Below are positions 7,601 to 15,293 of a stretch of DNA of 50,433 nt, in pieces; the first letter of the stretch is position 1, and each line of letters opens with the position of its first letter. The stretch lies in NCBI GenBank assembly GCA_003280605.1, contig QCEM01000013.1, forward strand, positions 1 to 50,433, in the 5' to 3' direction. A program made the position numbers and the translations under genes. Origin of the DNA: SAR116 cluster bacterium AG-355-O21. Lineage in GTDB: Bacteria > Pseudomonadota > Alphaproteobacteria > Thalassobaculales > Thalassobaculaceae. Below the pieces are notes generated by a model. That model saw nothing but the letters and a program-made list of their open reading frames with translations. It was not told the DNA's origin and made no database searches.

Positions 7601-8731
7601 CTATTTGGCGGGCAGCAACGAGGTCACGTTATTGCTGCTCAAGGACGTGACGTTATCGGCCGTCTGATGACCCGCCAGCGCAGTGACGGGATGGCGGCGG
7701 CGCTGCGCCGGTGGCGGCGGCCGGTCAGCACCGGTCAAGCGCGGATCGGGCAAGGATTTGCGCTGTTGGTCAACAACGTTAAAGCCGGCACGTTGGTAAT
7801 TTCCAAGCGCTCTTGGATGATCAAGGTCACAGGTGTTTACGACAATTCGTTGCGGCCCGTCTTGCCAACAAATATCAACAGCCGCATTTAAGAAATACCA
7901 CCCAAGGCCACGACCGATAAAGTCACCGATCAGGCCGAAAAAGCTCAACTCATTCACACCAGGCTCAATCCCGCGCAGGATTTCACAAAAGCCGGCCGGC
8001 ACGCTGCCGACCTGCAGCAGGTAAAATTCACAGGCTGGATTGGTAATGATCGCATGCAGCTCCTGATCGGTTTCTAATTTCCGCTCAAACCAGTACCAAT
8101 CGCGGCCGACGGCATCATAAAGATAGCGGAAAAACGCCACCGTCATTGGCTCAACGCGGGTGAGCGAAAGACGCAGTCCCGCCGGTGGTTGCACTTGTGG
8201 GCGGGTTGGCCGCTCGGCCATTTCCAAAAACACCACGTCAACCTCAATGGGCGTCCCAAAGCTGGGCATGTCCGCAGTTGGTCGTTTGGCCATCACGCTA
8301 ACGGGCTCGGGCTGATAACCCAGATGTTGATAAAAGCCGGCCGCGGTTTGATTGCTGTCCCGAACCAGCAGTTCAAGCTTTGGCACACCGCGCTGAAAAG
8401 CCCAGTCTTCGGCGGCCGCAATAAGCTCTTTGGCTATGCCGCGGCCGCGATAGTCAGGTTGGCAGCCAACATAGTAAAGCCAGCCGCGATGGCCGTCATG
8501 GCCGACCATGACACTGCCGAGTAACAAAGGCGGTTGTTCCTGCGAATGCTGGCCCGGCAAGGGGGTTTTTGCCGCCACAAAGATACTGCCGTGCCCACTG
8601 AAGAGACAAAAGTTGATATCTGTCTCCGGGTCGTTCCAAGGGACCACAAGCTCGGCTGCTGACCATAAAGCCAGTAAGGCGTCACGATCACCGACCGACG
8701 CTCGGCGAATTTCATAGTTTGGCGCACTCAT
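7601..8731 (-). CDS. Tandem GNAT acetyltransferase (two-domain)
   Basis: This 376-residue protein carries two GNAT folds. The first (about 1-150) has the acetyl-CoA loop YRGRGIAKELI and the FYQHLGY end motif. The second (about 185-335) has FIGRGLGWYFLN and NYQRAGF. A proline- and arginine-rich tail of about 40 residues follows and ends in an 8-residue near-duplication (DNVTSLSS, NNVTSLLP) encoded by a 24-nt-period repeat near 7622-7656. The start ATG at 8731 overlaps the stop of the sulfurtransferase gene by four bases (ATGA), implying translational coupling. Tandem GNATs usually modify small molecules or antibiotics, often with one domain inactive; the substrate here is unknown. Confidence 0.85.
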   Translation of the reverse strand: MSAPNYEIRRASVGDRDALLALWSAAELVVPWNDPETDINFCLFSGHGSIFVAAKTPLPGQHSQEQPPLLLGSVMVGHDGHRGWLYYVGCQPDYRGRGIAKELIAAAEDWAFQRGVPKLELLVRDSNQTAAGFYQHLGYQPEPVSVMAKRPTADMPSFGTPIEVDVVFLEMAERPTRPQVQPPAGLRLSLTRVEPMTVAFFRYLYDAVGRDWYWFERKLETDQELHAIITNPACEFYLLQVGSVPAGFCEILRGIEPGVNELSFFGLIGDFIGRGLGWYFLNAAVDICWQDGPQRIVVNTCDLDHPRALGNYQRAGFNVVDQQRKSLPDPRLTGADRPPPPAQRRRHPVTALAGHQTADNVTSLSSNNVTSLLPAK

Positions 8732-9615
8732 GAGGCGGTATCGGTACGATCATCGGCAGTGCTGACCACAGGGGTATCAGGCCGGCCACCCCATTCGGTC
8801 CAGGAGCCATCATAAATCGCCACATCCTCTTTGCCGATCAGATACAGGCCAAGGGCCAAGACACAGGCCGTGACCCCTGATCCACAACTTGTCACGGTGG
8901 TTTTGTCGCTGGCCAGTCCGGCGGCGGAAAAAATACCGGAAATCACGGTGCTGTCGTGAAAACAGCCACTTTCAGCATCAATCAGTTGTTCGTAGGGAAC
9001 GTTAATGCTGCCGGGGATATGGCCGCCACGTAAGTTTTGTCGTGGTTCCGGTGCTTGGCCAAAAAACCGACCTGCGGACCGGGCGTCGATGAGCTGTTCC
9101 TGAAAGCTTTCAATATTGCTCAAAACCTGTTCGCGGGACCGCAGCAAGTCGGCAGATAAAGCCGCCGTGAACTTTGTTTCCGCAGCTGGTTTTTTAGCTT
9201 CACCGGACTGTAGCGGCCGGCCTTCAGCTTGCCATTTACGCATGCCGCCATCCAACACCGCCACATTGTTATGGCCGAACGCACGAAACATCCACCAGGC
9301 GCGTGGAGCGCTGCGGGCATCATAGACATCATAAGCAACCACTTTGTGGCGGCTATCAATGCCCAGGGCGCGAACTTTTGCGGCGAAAGTCGCGGCATCC
9401 GGCAGCATATGCGGCAGACTGCTGTCAGGGTCGCAAATATCCTCGATATCAAAACGCTGCGCCCCGGGAATGTGGTTTTGTAAAAACTCTGCATTGCCAT
9501 CGCGGCCCGACGTCGGCAGGTGAAAAGTTGCATCAATAAGATGCACTGACGGATCATCAAGATGGGCGGCCAGCCAATCAGTCGACACGAGGGCGTCAGG
9601 ATTACGATAGGTCAT
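8728..9615 (-). CDS. sseA: 3-mercaptopyruvate sulfurtransferase (rhodanese family)
   Basis: The 295-residue protein has two rhodanese domains. The catalytic loop CGSGVTAC places the persulfide cysteine at C244. A CGSGVT loop rather than CRKGVT points to 3-mercaptopyruvate, not thiosulfate, as donor. I chose the ATG at 9615, which has GGAG 6-9 nt upstream; an ATG four codons earlier is less well placed. The gene lies 33 nt downstream of a cysteine synthase-like gene and overlaps the tandem GNAT gene. The set suggests a unit handling cysteine-derived sulfur. The enzyme should be cytoplasmic, as no signal peptide is visible. Confidence 0.93.
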   Translation of the reverse strand: MTYRNPDALVSTDWLAAHLDDPSVHLIDATFHLPTSGRDGNAEFLQNHIPGAQRFDIEDICDPDSSLPHMLPDAATFAAKVRALGIDSRHKVVAYDVYDARSAPRAWWMFRAFGHNNVAVLDGGMRKWQAEGRPLQSGEAKKPAAETKFTAALSADLLRSREQVLSNIESFQEQLIDARSAGRFFGQAPEPRQNLRGGHIPGSINVPYEQLIDAESGCFHDSTVISGIFSAAGLASDKTTVTSCGSGVTACVLALGLYLIGKEDVAIYDGSWTEWGGRPDTPVVSTADDRTDTAS

Positions 9616-9648
9616 GTTTCGCTCCATGGGTTTTTTGCTGCCGCAAGG

Positions 9649-10647
9649 TCATGCCAACCAAGCCGGTACGGGGAGATTCTTCTCACGCAGAAATGCTGGA
9701 TTATACAGCTTTGATTGATAGCGGTGTCCCCAGTCACACAGGATTGTCACAATGGTATGCCCGGGACCTAATTCTTCGGCCAGTTTGATGGCGCCAGCGA
9801 TGTTAATGGCGGTTGATCCGCCCATTGCCAAACCTTCATGCTGTAACAGGTCAAAAACCAGCGGCAGAGCTTCTTCATCCGTGATCTGGAACTGACAATC
9901 AACCGGTGCATCGGCCAAATTTTTGGTAATCCGGCCCTGGCCAATTCCTTCACTGATGGAACTGCCTTCGGCTTTCAATTCACCATTTTCAAAGAAATTA
10001 TAAATTGCCGATCCCATTGGGTCGGCAAGACCGATTTTAATGTCGCGATTGCGTTCCTTCAGCGCCAATCCGGTGCCGGTGAGCGTGCCGCCGGTCCCAA
10101 CTGCGGCAATGAAACCGTCAACCTTGCCGTCGGTCTGTGCCCAAATCTCCGGTCCGGTGGTCCGATAATGGCCATCTCGATTGGCCGTGTTATCGAATTG
10201 ATTGGCCCAAATGACGCCATTCGCCTCGCTTGCTGCAAGTTCTTCGGCCAGCCGCTCGGAGGTGCGGATATAGTTACCTGGATCTTTGAACGGCAGGGCC
10301 GGGACCAAGCGCAAATCAGCCCCGCACAGGCGCAGCATATCTTTCTTTTCCTGACTCTGGGTTTCCGGCATGACAATTACTGTTCGATAACCACGGGCAT
10401 TGCCGACAAGCGCAAGCCCAATCCCTGTATTGCCGGCCGTGCCCTCGACAATTACGCCGCCGGGCTTCAAAGCACCGCGGTTTTCCGCATCGGCAATAAT
10501 GGCCCAGGCGGCACGATCCTTTACCGAGCCACCAGGATTTAAGAACTCCGCTTTGCCCAAAATCGTACACCCGGTCCGCTCCGAAGCGGCTTTAAGTTTG
10601 ATCAGCGGTGTGTTGCCAATTGCCGCCACGAAACCATCGCGAATCAT
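9649..10647 (-). CDS. cysK: Cysteine synthase / PLP-dependent CBS-family enzyme
   Basis: This 332-residue fold-type II PLP enzyme shows the cofactor lysine K43 in GGSVKDRAA, the substrate loop EGTAGNTG, and the phosphate-binding GTGGTLTG. The family makes cysteine from O-acetylserine and sulfide, or runs beta-elimination of cysteine. The distinctive C-terminal CDWGHRYQSKLYNP is common in the alphaproteobacterial/fungal Cys12-like or desulfhydrase branch, so net cysteine breakdown is possible. The chosen ATG at 10647 has CGGAGA upstream and aligns with the usual family start. Its neighbour on the downstream side is sseA, and a GNAT and a thiol-dioxygenase-like cupin lie upstream on the same strand. 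Assignment to synthase versus desulfhydrase is open. Confidence 0.9.
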   Translation of the reverse strand: MIRDGFVAAIGNTPLIKLKAASERTGCTILGKAEFLNPGGSVKDRAAWAIIADAENRGALKPGGVIVEGTAGNTGIGLALVGNARGYRTVIVMPETQSQEKKDMLRLCGADLRLVPALPFKDPGNYIRTSERLAEELAASEANGVIWANQFDNTANRDGHYRTTGPEIWAQTDGKVDGFIAAVGTGGTLTGTGLALKERNRDIKIGLADPMGSAIYNFFENGELKAEGSSISEGIGQGRITKNLADAPVDCQFQITDEEALPLVFDLLQHEGLAMGGSTAINIAGAIKLAEELGPGHTIVTILCDWGHRYQSKLYNPAFLREKNLPVPAWLA

Positions 10648-10741
10648 ATCATTCTCCGTTATGCGAAAGCGCAAAAAACGCCTGCTGGCGTTCCAATAGA
10701 GCTTACGTTATGTCAGCAGTTTTGGGTAGCCGACACGCGAT

Positions 10742-11263
10742 CTATTTGATGTTTTTTAAAAACTTTGGCCCCATCAGGCGATAGAAAACTTTATCACCTT
10801 TCAGCAGCGGTCCCATCTTTTCGTAAAACCGCTTCGCCTGGTCATTCCAAGGGTCCATGGTCCAGTCAATCTGCTCGACATTTTCGGTATCGGCGATGTC
10901 AAACAAACGCCGCATCAGGGCTTGCCCGACACCGGCGGACCGGGCTTTTCTGGTTACAAATATATCTTGTATAAACAATGATTTACGACAATTTGCTAAA
11001 GTAAACATTTGGCCATAGACAAGAAACCCAATGACTTTTCCCGATGCATCGGCAGCCGCTAAAACGCCAATGCCGGAGTTTTCCTGGAAGGCGCCATTTG
11101 AAATGGCATGGGCCATGTACGAGCGTTGATACGGGCTTGATAACCCATAAAAAGCTAAAAGTTCTTGGGCCAATAATGCCAAATCGGGGCCGTCGGCAGG
11201 GCTTGCGGGACGAATCTCAAACGCCAGTTCCGAGGCGGTCTGTGCACGTATTTCTATCGACAT
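10742..11263 (-). CDS. GNAT-family N-acetyltransferase
   Basis: The 173-residue protein is a single GNAT domain. The acetyl-CoA-binding loop RSAGVGQAL is at about 108-116 after the beta-4 strand (FIQDIFV), and the end motif AKRFYEKMG resembles diamine acetyltransferases. The ATG at 11263 is preceded by GGTGGG. It is 26 nt downstream of the cupin gene and 94 nt upstream of the cysteine synthase-like gene, so it is probably in the same transcript. The substrate is unknown; a small amine or amino-acid derivative is the usual range for this family. Confidence 0.87.
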   Translation of the reverse strand: MSIEIRAQTASELAFEIRPASPADGPDLALLAQELLAFYGLSSPYQRSYMAHAISNGAFQENSGIGVLAAADASGKVIGFLVYGQMFTLANCRKSLFIQDIFVTRKARSAGVGQALMRRLFDIADTENVEQIDWTMDPWNDQAKRFYEKMGPLLKGDKVFYRLMGPKFLKNIK

Positions 11264-11289
11264 ATTCGGTACCCACCACGCCTGCGGAT

Positions 11290-11829
11290 TTAGTTTTTGT
11301 TTCCGGTACCAACGCTTTGAACCACTTTCACCGCTTCGGTTTCGGGGTCAAAAACCTTGCGGGCAACTTTTGACAAATCGGTGCCTGTGACACGCACGAA
11401 GGTCGATCCGGCCGGATAGTCAATGGAATGAATGTCGCCGGGATGATAAACCCCTGCCATGCCTGGATTGAGCCGATAGCTTCGCACCGCTTCAAGCTTT
11501 TCGCCGTTGCTGTCCACGTGCTGCCAAACCGTCATATCGGTATGTTTGGAGACTTGTCCATAAATGGCCCAGGAATCGCCATGGTCATGCGGCGGTGATG
11601 TGCGCGGTTCAGGCATTTTATAGGTCAACACCATGAAGCCATATTCAGGATCTTGGTAAATTGGATACATGCCTTCCGGGGCGTCACTGCCAAGATGTTG
11701 GGCGATGAAATCAGTGTCTAAGAGCAATCGTTCGAGGGCGACACGGATTGATTCTCGGCCTTCAGCACCTTGATCGGCTGCCAGCGCGGCGCGCCCGTCG
11801 GAACAAAAGTCATCAAAGCTGTAAGGCAT
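11290..11829 (-). CDS. Cysteine-dioxygenase-like cupin (thiol dioxygenase)
   Basis: The 179-residue protein is a cupin with iron-ligand candidates H81, H83 (PPHDHGDSW) and H134 (GDIHSI). The spacing is nearly the same as in cysteine dioxygenase. Such enzymes oxidise cysteine or 3-mercaptopropionate to the sulfinic acid with O2. Overall length is close to bacterial thiol dioxygenases. I start at the ATG at 11829 with GGGAGA upstream; an upstream extension of 34 codons looks non-coding. It heads a minus-strand run with a GNAT, a cysteine synthase-like enzyme, a mercaptopyruvate sulfurtransferase and a tandem GNAT. That context supports a thiol substrate, but substrate identity is inference. Confidence 0.78.
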   Translation of the reverse strand: MPYSFDDFCSDGRAALAADQGAEGRESIRVALERLLLDTDFIAQHLGSDAPEGMYPIYQDPEYGFMVLTYKMPEPRTSPPHDHGDSWAIYGQVSKHTDMTVWQHVDSNGEKLEAVRSYRLNPGMAGVYHPGDIHSIDYPAGSTFVRVTGTDLSKVARKVFDPETEAVKVVQSVGTGNKN

Positions 11830-12003
11830 TTTCTTGGTTCTCCCGTGAACATCGGCGCAGCGACGCGCTTTTTGGGCCCAGGCCACCTGGACACAGCTGA
11901 TAAGATATCGGTATCGGGGGTATGCGCTCAATCAAATTCGGTGATTTTGACGAAAGATCATTGTGCGGCGGCACAGGCAGTGCGTGCAGCGGCGGCGTGA
12001 AGA

Positions 12004-12078
12004 TGGCTCCCCGGGACGGATTCGAACCGCCGGCCAGGCGGTTAACAGCCGCCTGCTCTACCGCTGAGCTACCGGGGA
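12004..12078 (-). tRNA. tRNA-Asn (GTT)
   Basis: On the minus strand a complete cloverleaf is readable. The 7-bp acceptor stem is TCCCCGG/CCGGGGA, the D arm contains AGCTCAGCGGTAGAGC, the anticodon loop reads CTGTTAACC with anticodon GTT, and the T arm has GGTTCGAATCC. The discriminator is G and CCA is encoded. The 75-nt length includes the CCA. Confidence 0.96.
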
Positions 12079-12229
12079 CCAGAGCCTTCAACACGGTTAG
12101 AGACGGCTGTATAGCAAGGCTATTTTCGCTGCGCAATCTCATTTCGTAACCTTTGTGTGAAGATAAATTTTTGTTAGGCGTTGCGTCGATGCAATCTTCG
12201 CATTAAGACAAAGCCCGCTCATTGTTCTT

Positions 12230-12303
12230 GGCCCGGTGGCAGAGTGGCTATGCAGAGGACTGCAAATCCTTGTACGTCGGTTCGATTCCGGCCCGGGCCT
12301 CCA
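12230..12303 (+). tRNA. tRNA-Cys (GCA)
   Basis: The acceptor stem GGCCCGG pairs with CCGGGCC, the anticodon loop reads ACTGCAAAT with anticodon GCA, and the T arm contains GGTTCGATTCC. The discriminator is U, as expected for cysteine tRNA, and CCA is encoded. The gene is transcribed divergently from tRNA-Asn with about 150 nt between them. Confidence 0.96.
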
Positions 12304-12316
12304 AGTGCTGAGTGAC

Positions 12317-12338
12317 CAACTCCGATGCGTTGTTTTTT
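12317..12338 (+). terminator. Possible terminator after tRNA-Cys
   Basis: A short stem CAAC/GTTG with an 8-nt loop is followed directly by six T residues, 14 nt after the tRNA-Cys CCA end. The T-run is good but the stem is only four base pairs, so the call is tentative. Confidence 0.4.
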
Positions 12339-12417
12339 CAGTCTGAATCTGCGTATAACTGTGCTCTAGATTTTGTATTTTTTCGCATTTGGCACTTAGC
12401 CACCAATGGATGCTCAC

Positions 12418-13077
12418 ATGGCCGACTTCGCGCTTGCCCGATTGAATATGGTAGAAAGTCAAATTCGCACCAATAAAGTGACATCGGTGCCGTTAATTGA
12501 AACCTTCAAAGAAATGCCGCGGGAACGTTTTGCGCCGGCAACTGGGCAAGCTTTTGCATATGTCGATGAAGATTTGCCAATCGGCGGCGGCCGCTTTTTG
12601 TTAGAGCCGATGGTATTGGCGCGCTTGCTGCAGGCGGCCGATTTGCGCGCCACCGACAATGCGTTGGAGATTGGCTGCGCGACCGGCTATGGGGCGGCCA
12701 TCCTATCTCGCCAAGTGGCTGCGGTTGTCGGGATCGATGCGGCGGCTGATTTGGTGGCCACAGGCAATCAGGTTCTGGCGGATTTGCACATTGATAACGC
12801 TGCCTTGATCACAGGGGATATGGAAGCAGGCTATCCGCGTCAGGCGCCGTTTGATGTTATTTTGATCAACGGCGCGGTCGAACACGTGCCGGCCGATCTG
12901 TTGGCCCAAATTGGGCCAGGCGGTCGTTTGGTGACCGTGGTCCGCAAAGCCGATCAACCGTTTGGGGTTGCAACATTGTTTGAGCGGACCCCAAACGGGG
13001 TCGATCAGCGCGTGCTTTTTGATGCCAGTGTGCCATTACTACCTGGCTTCAGAGACGGCGCTGAATTTGTTTTTTGA
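12418..13077 (+). CDS. pcm: Protein-L-isoaspartate O-methyltransferase family protein
   Basis: The 219-residue protein is an SAM-dependent Rossmann methyltransferase of the PIMT family. SAM motif I is LEIGCATGYG at 83-92, and a PIMT-like N-terminus NMVESQIRTN is at 10-19. True PIMTs carry a GQTIS-type substrate motif after LPIG; here the corresponding segment reads GGGRFLLEP, so isoaspartate repair activity is not assured. The start at 12418 matches the family N-terminus; an ATG four codons earlier is possible, and neither has a clear Shine-Dalgarno. The following tolC gene is a conserved alphaproteobacterial neighbour, with 58 nt between them. Confidence 0.85.
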   Translation: MADFALARLNMVESQIRTNKVTSVPLIETFKEMPRERFAPATGQAFAYVDEDLPIGGGRFLLEPMVLARLLQAADLRATDNALEIGCATGYGAAILSRQVAAVVGIDAAADLVATGNQVLADLHIDNAALITGDMEAGYPRQAPFDVILINGAVEHVPADLLAQIGPGGRLVTVVRKADQPFGVATLFERTPNGVDQRVLFDASVPLLPGFRDGAEFVF

Positions 13078-13082
13078 GATCT

Positions 13083-13099
13083 GGGATCGGTTTGATCCC
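13083..13099 (+). terminator. Stem-loop between pcm-like gene and tolC
   Basis: GGGATC and GATCCC form a perfect 6-bp stem around a 5-nt loop, five bases after the pcm stop and 36 nt before tolC. No T-tract follows, so it may be an mRNA-processing or attenuating hairpin rather than a true terminator. Confidence 0.35.
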
Positions 13100-13135
13100 G
13101 GTATCGTTATGACTGTGCGACGAAAAGGAAAAAAA

Positions 13136-14512
13136 ATGCGAAAAGCTTTTGGTAATCAGGGAAAAATCCTGAAATTTGTTGCGTTCATCAGTATGCCGCT
13201 GGCACTGATGGCTCACGGGGTGCAAGCGCAAAGTCTCGAAGAAGCTTTGTCGGCGGCCTATAAAACCAACCCAACTTTAGCGGCCGCTCAAGCGCAGCTG
13301 CGGGTAATCGACGAAGGTGTGCCGCAAGCAAAGTCAGGCTGGCGGCCCCGGATTACGGCGGTTGGCTCGTTCGGTGCCATTGACAGCTCGACCACAAATA
13401 ACAAAACCGATGTGACCACCGAAGGCAGCAGTTTGCCAATGACGGCGTCGCTCTCGCTCTCGCAATCACTTTATGACGCCGGGCGAACGGAATCCGCTGT
13501 AAAGAGCGCCGAAACCCGCGTTGAATATGAGCGGGCGCGGATGTTTTCGACGGAATCGACAGTCTTATTGACGGCGGTAATGGCCTATCTTGATGTGATC
13601 CGTAATCAATCAATCCTCAACTTGCGCATCAACAACGCCCAACGGCTTGTCAAACAATTGGAGGCAAGCCAAGACCGGTTTCGCGTTGGTGAGGTCACGA
13701 AAACAGATGTTGCCCAAGCCGAATCGCGGCTTGCCAGTGCCAATTCACAGCGTGCCGTGGCGGAAAGCAGCTTGATCACTTCGCGGCTTGAATTTGAAAA
13801 TGTCATCGGCTCAATGCCAACGACTTTGAGTCAACCTGCCATGCCGACAGGCATGCCAAAAAGCCAAGCCGAGGCGGTCGCGCGCGGCCTGCCGACAAAT
13901 TTTGCCCTTATTCTGGCACGGTTTGACGAACATATGACTGCGGAGAATATTCGCGCTGCGGAAGCTCAATTGCAGCCAAGTTTAGATCTCGTCGCAGCTG
14001 CTAACGGCAGCCTTGATACCAGCGGCGGCGATAACGAGACGCGCTCGGTGACTATGGAATTGCAGTTGTCGGTCCCATTGTACCAACGGGGCAGTGCCAT
14101 TGGGCAGGTGCGCATTGCGAAAAAGCGCGCGAACCGGGCCCGTATCGTGGTCGAGCAATCGCGGCGAACCGCCGTTGATCGGATTGCCTCCGCTTACGAA
14201 GCTTGGAGCTCGTCCTTGACCCAGATTAGCTCACTTGAAACCGCCGTTAACGCTGCCGAAGTGGCGCTTGATGGGGTGAACCAAGAAGCTACCGTCGGTG
14301 CCAGGACTGTTCTGGACACGCTGGATGCCGAACAAGAACTTTTGAACGCGCAGGTTAACCTGGTTTCAGCCGAACGCAATGCGCTCCTGAACTCTTATCG
14401 GTTGCTGAATGAAATGGGTGAACTGACCGCAGCCGGGCTGCGATTGCCGGTCGAACTTTATGATCATGACCGCCATTATCGCCTGGTGCGGGACAAGTAT
14501 TGGGGTGAGTAG
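13136..14512 (+). CDS. tolC: TolC-family outer membrane efflux/secretion protein
   Basis: The 458-residue precursor has a Sec signal peptide (basic start, hydrophobic core around residues 13-26, cleavage likely after VQA near 31). The mature part begins with SLEEALSAAYKTNPTL, the typical start of TolC-type outer-membrane factors. Two OEP repeats follow, with the usual alanine-rich alpha-barrel heptads and the internal signature VLDTLDAEQELLNA. It should form a trimeric channel for type I secretion and drug efflux. The ATG at 13136 has AAGGA 7 nt upstream. No membrane-fusion or inner-membrane transporter gene is beside it, so it probably serves several systems. Confidence 0.93.
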   Translation: MRKAFGNQGKILKFVAFISMPLALMAHGVQAQSLEEALSAAYKTNPTLAAAQAQLRVIDEGVPQAKSGWRPRITAVGSFGAIDSSTTNNKTDVTTEGSSLPMTASLSLSQSLYDAGRTESAVKSAETRVEYERARMFSTESTVLLTAVMAYLDVIRNQSILNLRINNAQRLVKQLEASQDRFRVGEVTKTDVAQAESRLASANSQRAVAESSLITSRLEFENVIGSMPTTLSQPAMPTGMPKSQAEAVARGLPTNFALILARFDEHMTAENIRAAEAQLQPSLDLVAAANGSLDTSGGDNETRSVTMELQLSVPLYQRGSAIGQVRIAKKRANRARIVVEQSRRTAVDRIASAYEAWSSSLTQISSLETAVNAAEVALDGVNQEATVGARTVLDTLDAEQELLNAQVNLVSAERNALLNSYRLLNEMGELTAAGLRLPVELYDHDRHYRLVRDKYWGE

Positions 14513-14669
14513 TCAACACCCTTTGTGCTGATTGATCGAACATGCGCTGTCAGAATCAGAGTAACGGATTGAAAAGTGACATATTTTTGGACTAGGAAAT
14601 TTAGCGGCACGGCAGATATATTAGTGGCCGGTATGCGATTTCTTTAGGCCGAAGGGTTAGGCGGCGGTA

Positions 14670-15206
14670 ATGAGCGACACAAGTCACGAACCTTCGATGG
14701 AGGAAACACTCGCCTCCATCCGGCAGATTATATCTGCATCGGAAGATCCTGCCGGCGAGGAGGTTCTTGATTTGGCTGATATGGAAGTCAACACCGAGAC
14801 TGAAGCAGCTGCGGAACCAGCGGCAGAAGCAGTGGCAGAAGCAGCACCGGCGGTAGCGCCTGCGGCCGAACCTGCGCCGCAACCTGTACCAGCCGCCAAG
14901 CCGGTGCCGCCAATCCTTGCCACACCGCCGGCACCGCCCTCCGATGCCGGCCTTGTATCGGCAAATCAAGCTGAAGAGGCAACGGCGGCATTCTCGGCAT
15001 TAAATCGCAAGCTGAATGAAGGCTATCAAGAGTTACCTGTGGGCGATGGTGAGATCACCCTGGAGCGGTTAACCCGTGAATTGATGCGACCGATGCTGCG
15101 GGAATGGCTAGATCAGCATTTACCAATTTTGGTTGAACGTATGGTGCGCGAAGAAATCGAACGTTTGGTGCACCGTGCACAACATCGTGATCCTTGGTCT
15201 GACTAG
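14670..15206 (+). CDS. popZ: PopZ-family polar organizing protein (DUF2497)
   Basis: The 178-residue protein has the three-part PopZ layout. A short N-terminal helix (SMEETLASIRQIISASE, about 9-25) recruits client proteins. An acidic, Ala/Pro/Glu-rich disordered linker spans about 28-95. A C-terminal oligomerisation region (LTRELMRPMLREWLDQHLP and following helix, about 133-170) completes it. In Caulobacter PopZ forms a condensate at the cell pole that anchors the chromosome origin and cell-cycle kinases. Length matches that protein closely. Its place directly upstream of valS is common in alphaproteobacteria. The 157-nt gap after tolC presumably holds its promoter, but I see no clear one. 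Confidence 0.88.
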   Translation: MSDTSHEPSMEETLASIRQIISASEDPAGEEVLDLADMEVNTETEAAAEPAAEAVAEAAPAVAPAAEPAPQPVPAAKPVPPILATPPAPPSDAGLVSANQAEEATAAFSALNRKLNEGYQELPVGDGEITLERLTRELMRPMLREWLDQHLPILVERMVREEIERLVHRAQHRDPWSD

Positions 15207-15293
15207 CGGATTTGCGCTGACGTTAGACATTGATTCTGCGATTATCCTTGCCCTAAAAATGCGCTCAACCCGGCGTCGCCAGAGGCTTTTGCC

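Noticed and set aside
12962-13135. N-terminal extension of the tolC frame
   Set aside because: It overlaps the pcm-like gene in another frame; the signal peptide and ribosome site both point to the ATG at 13136.
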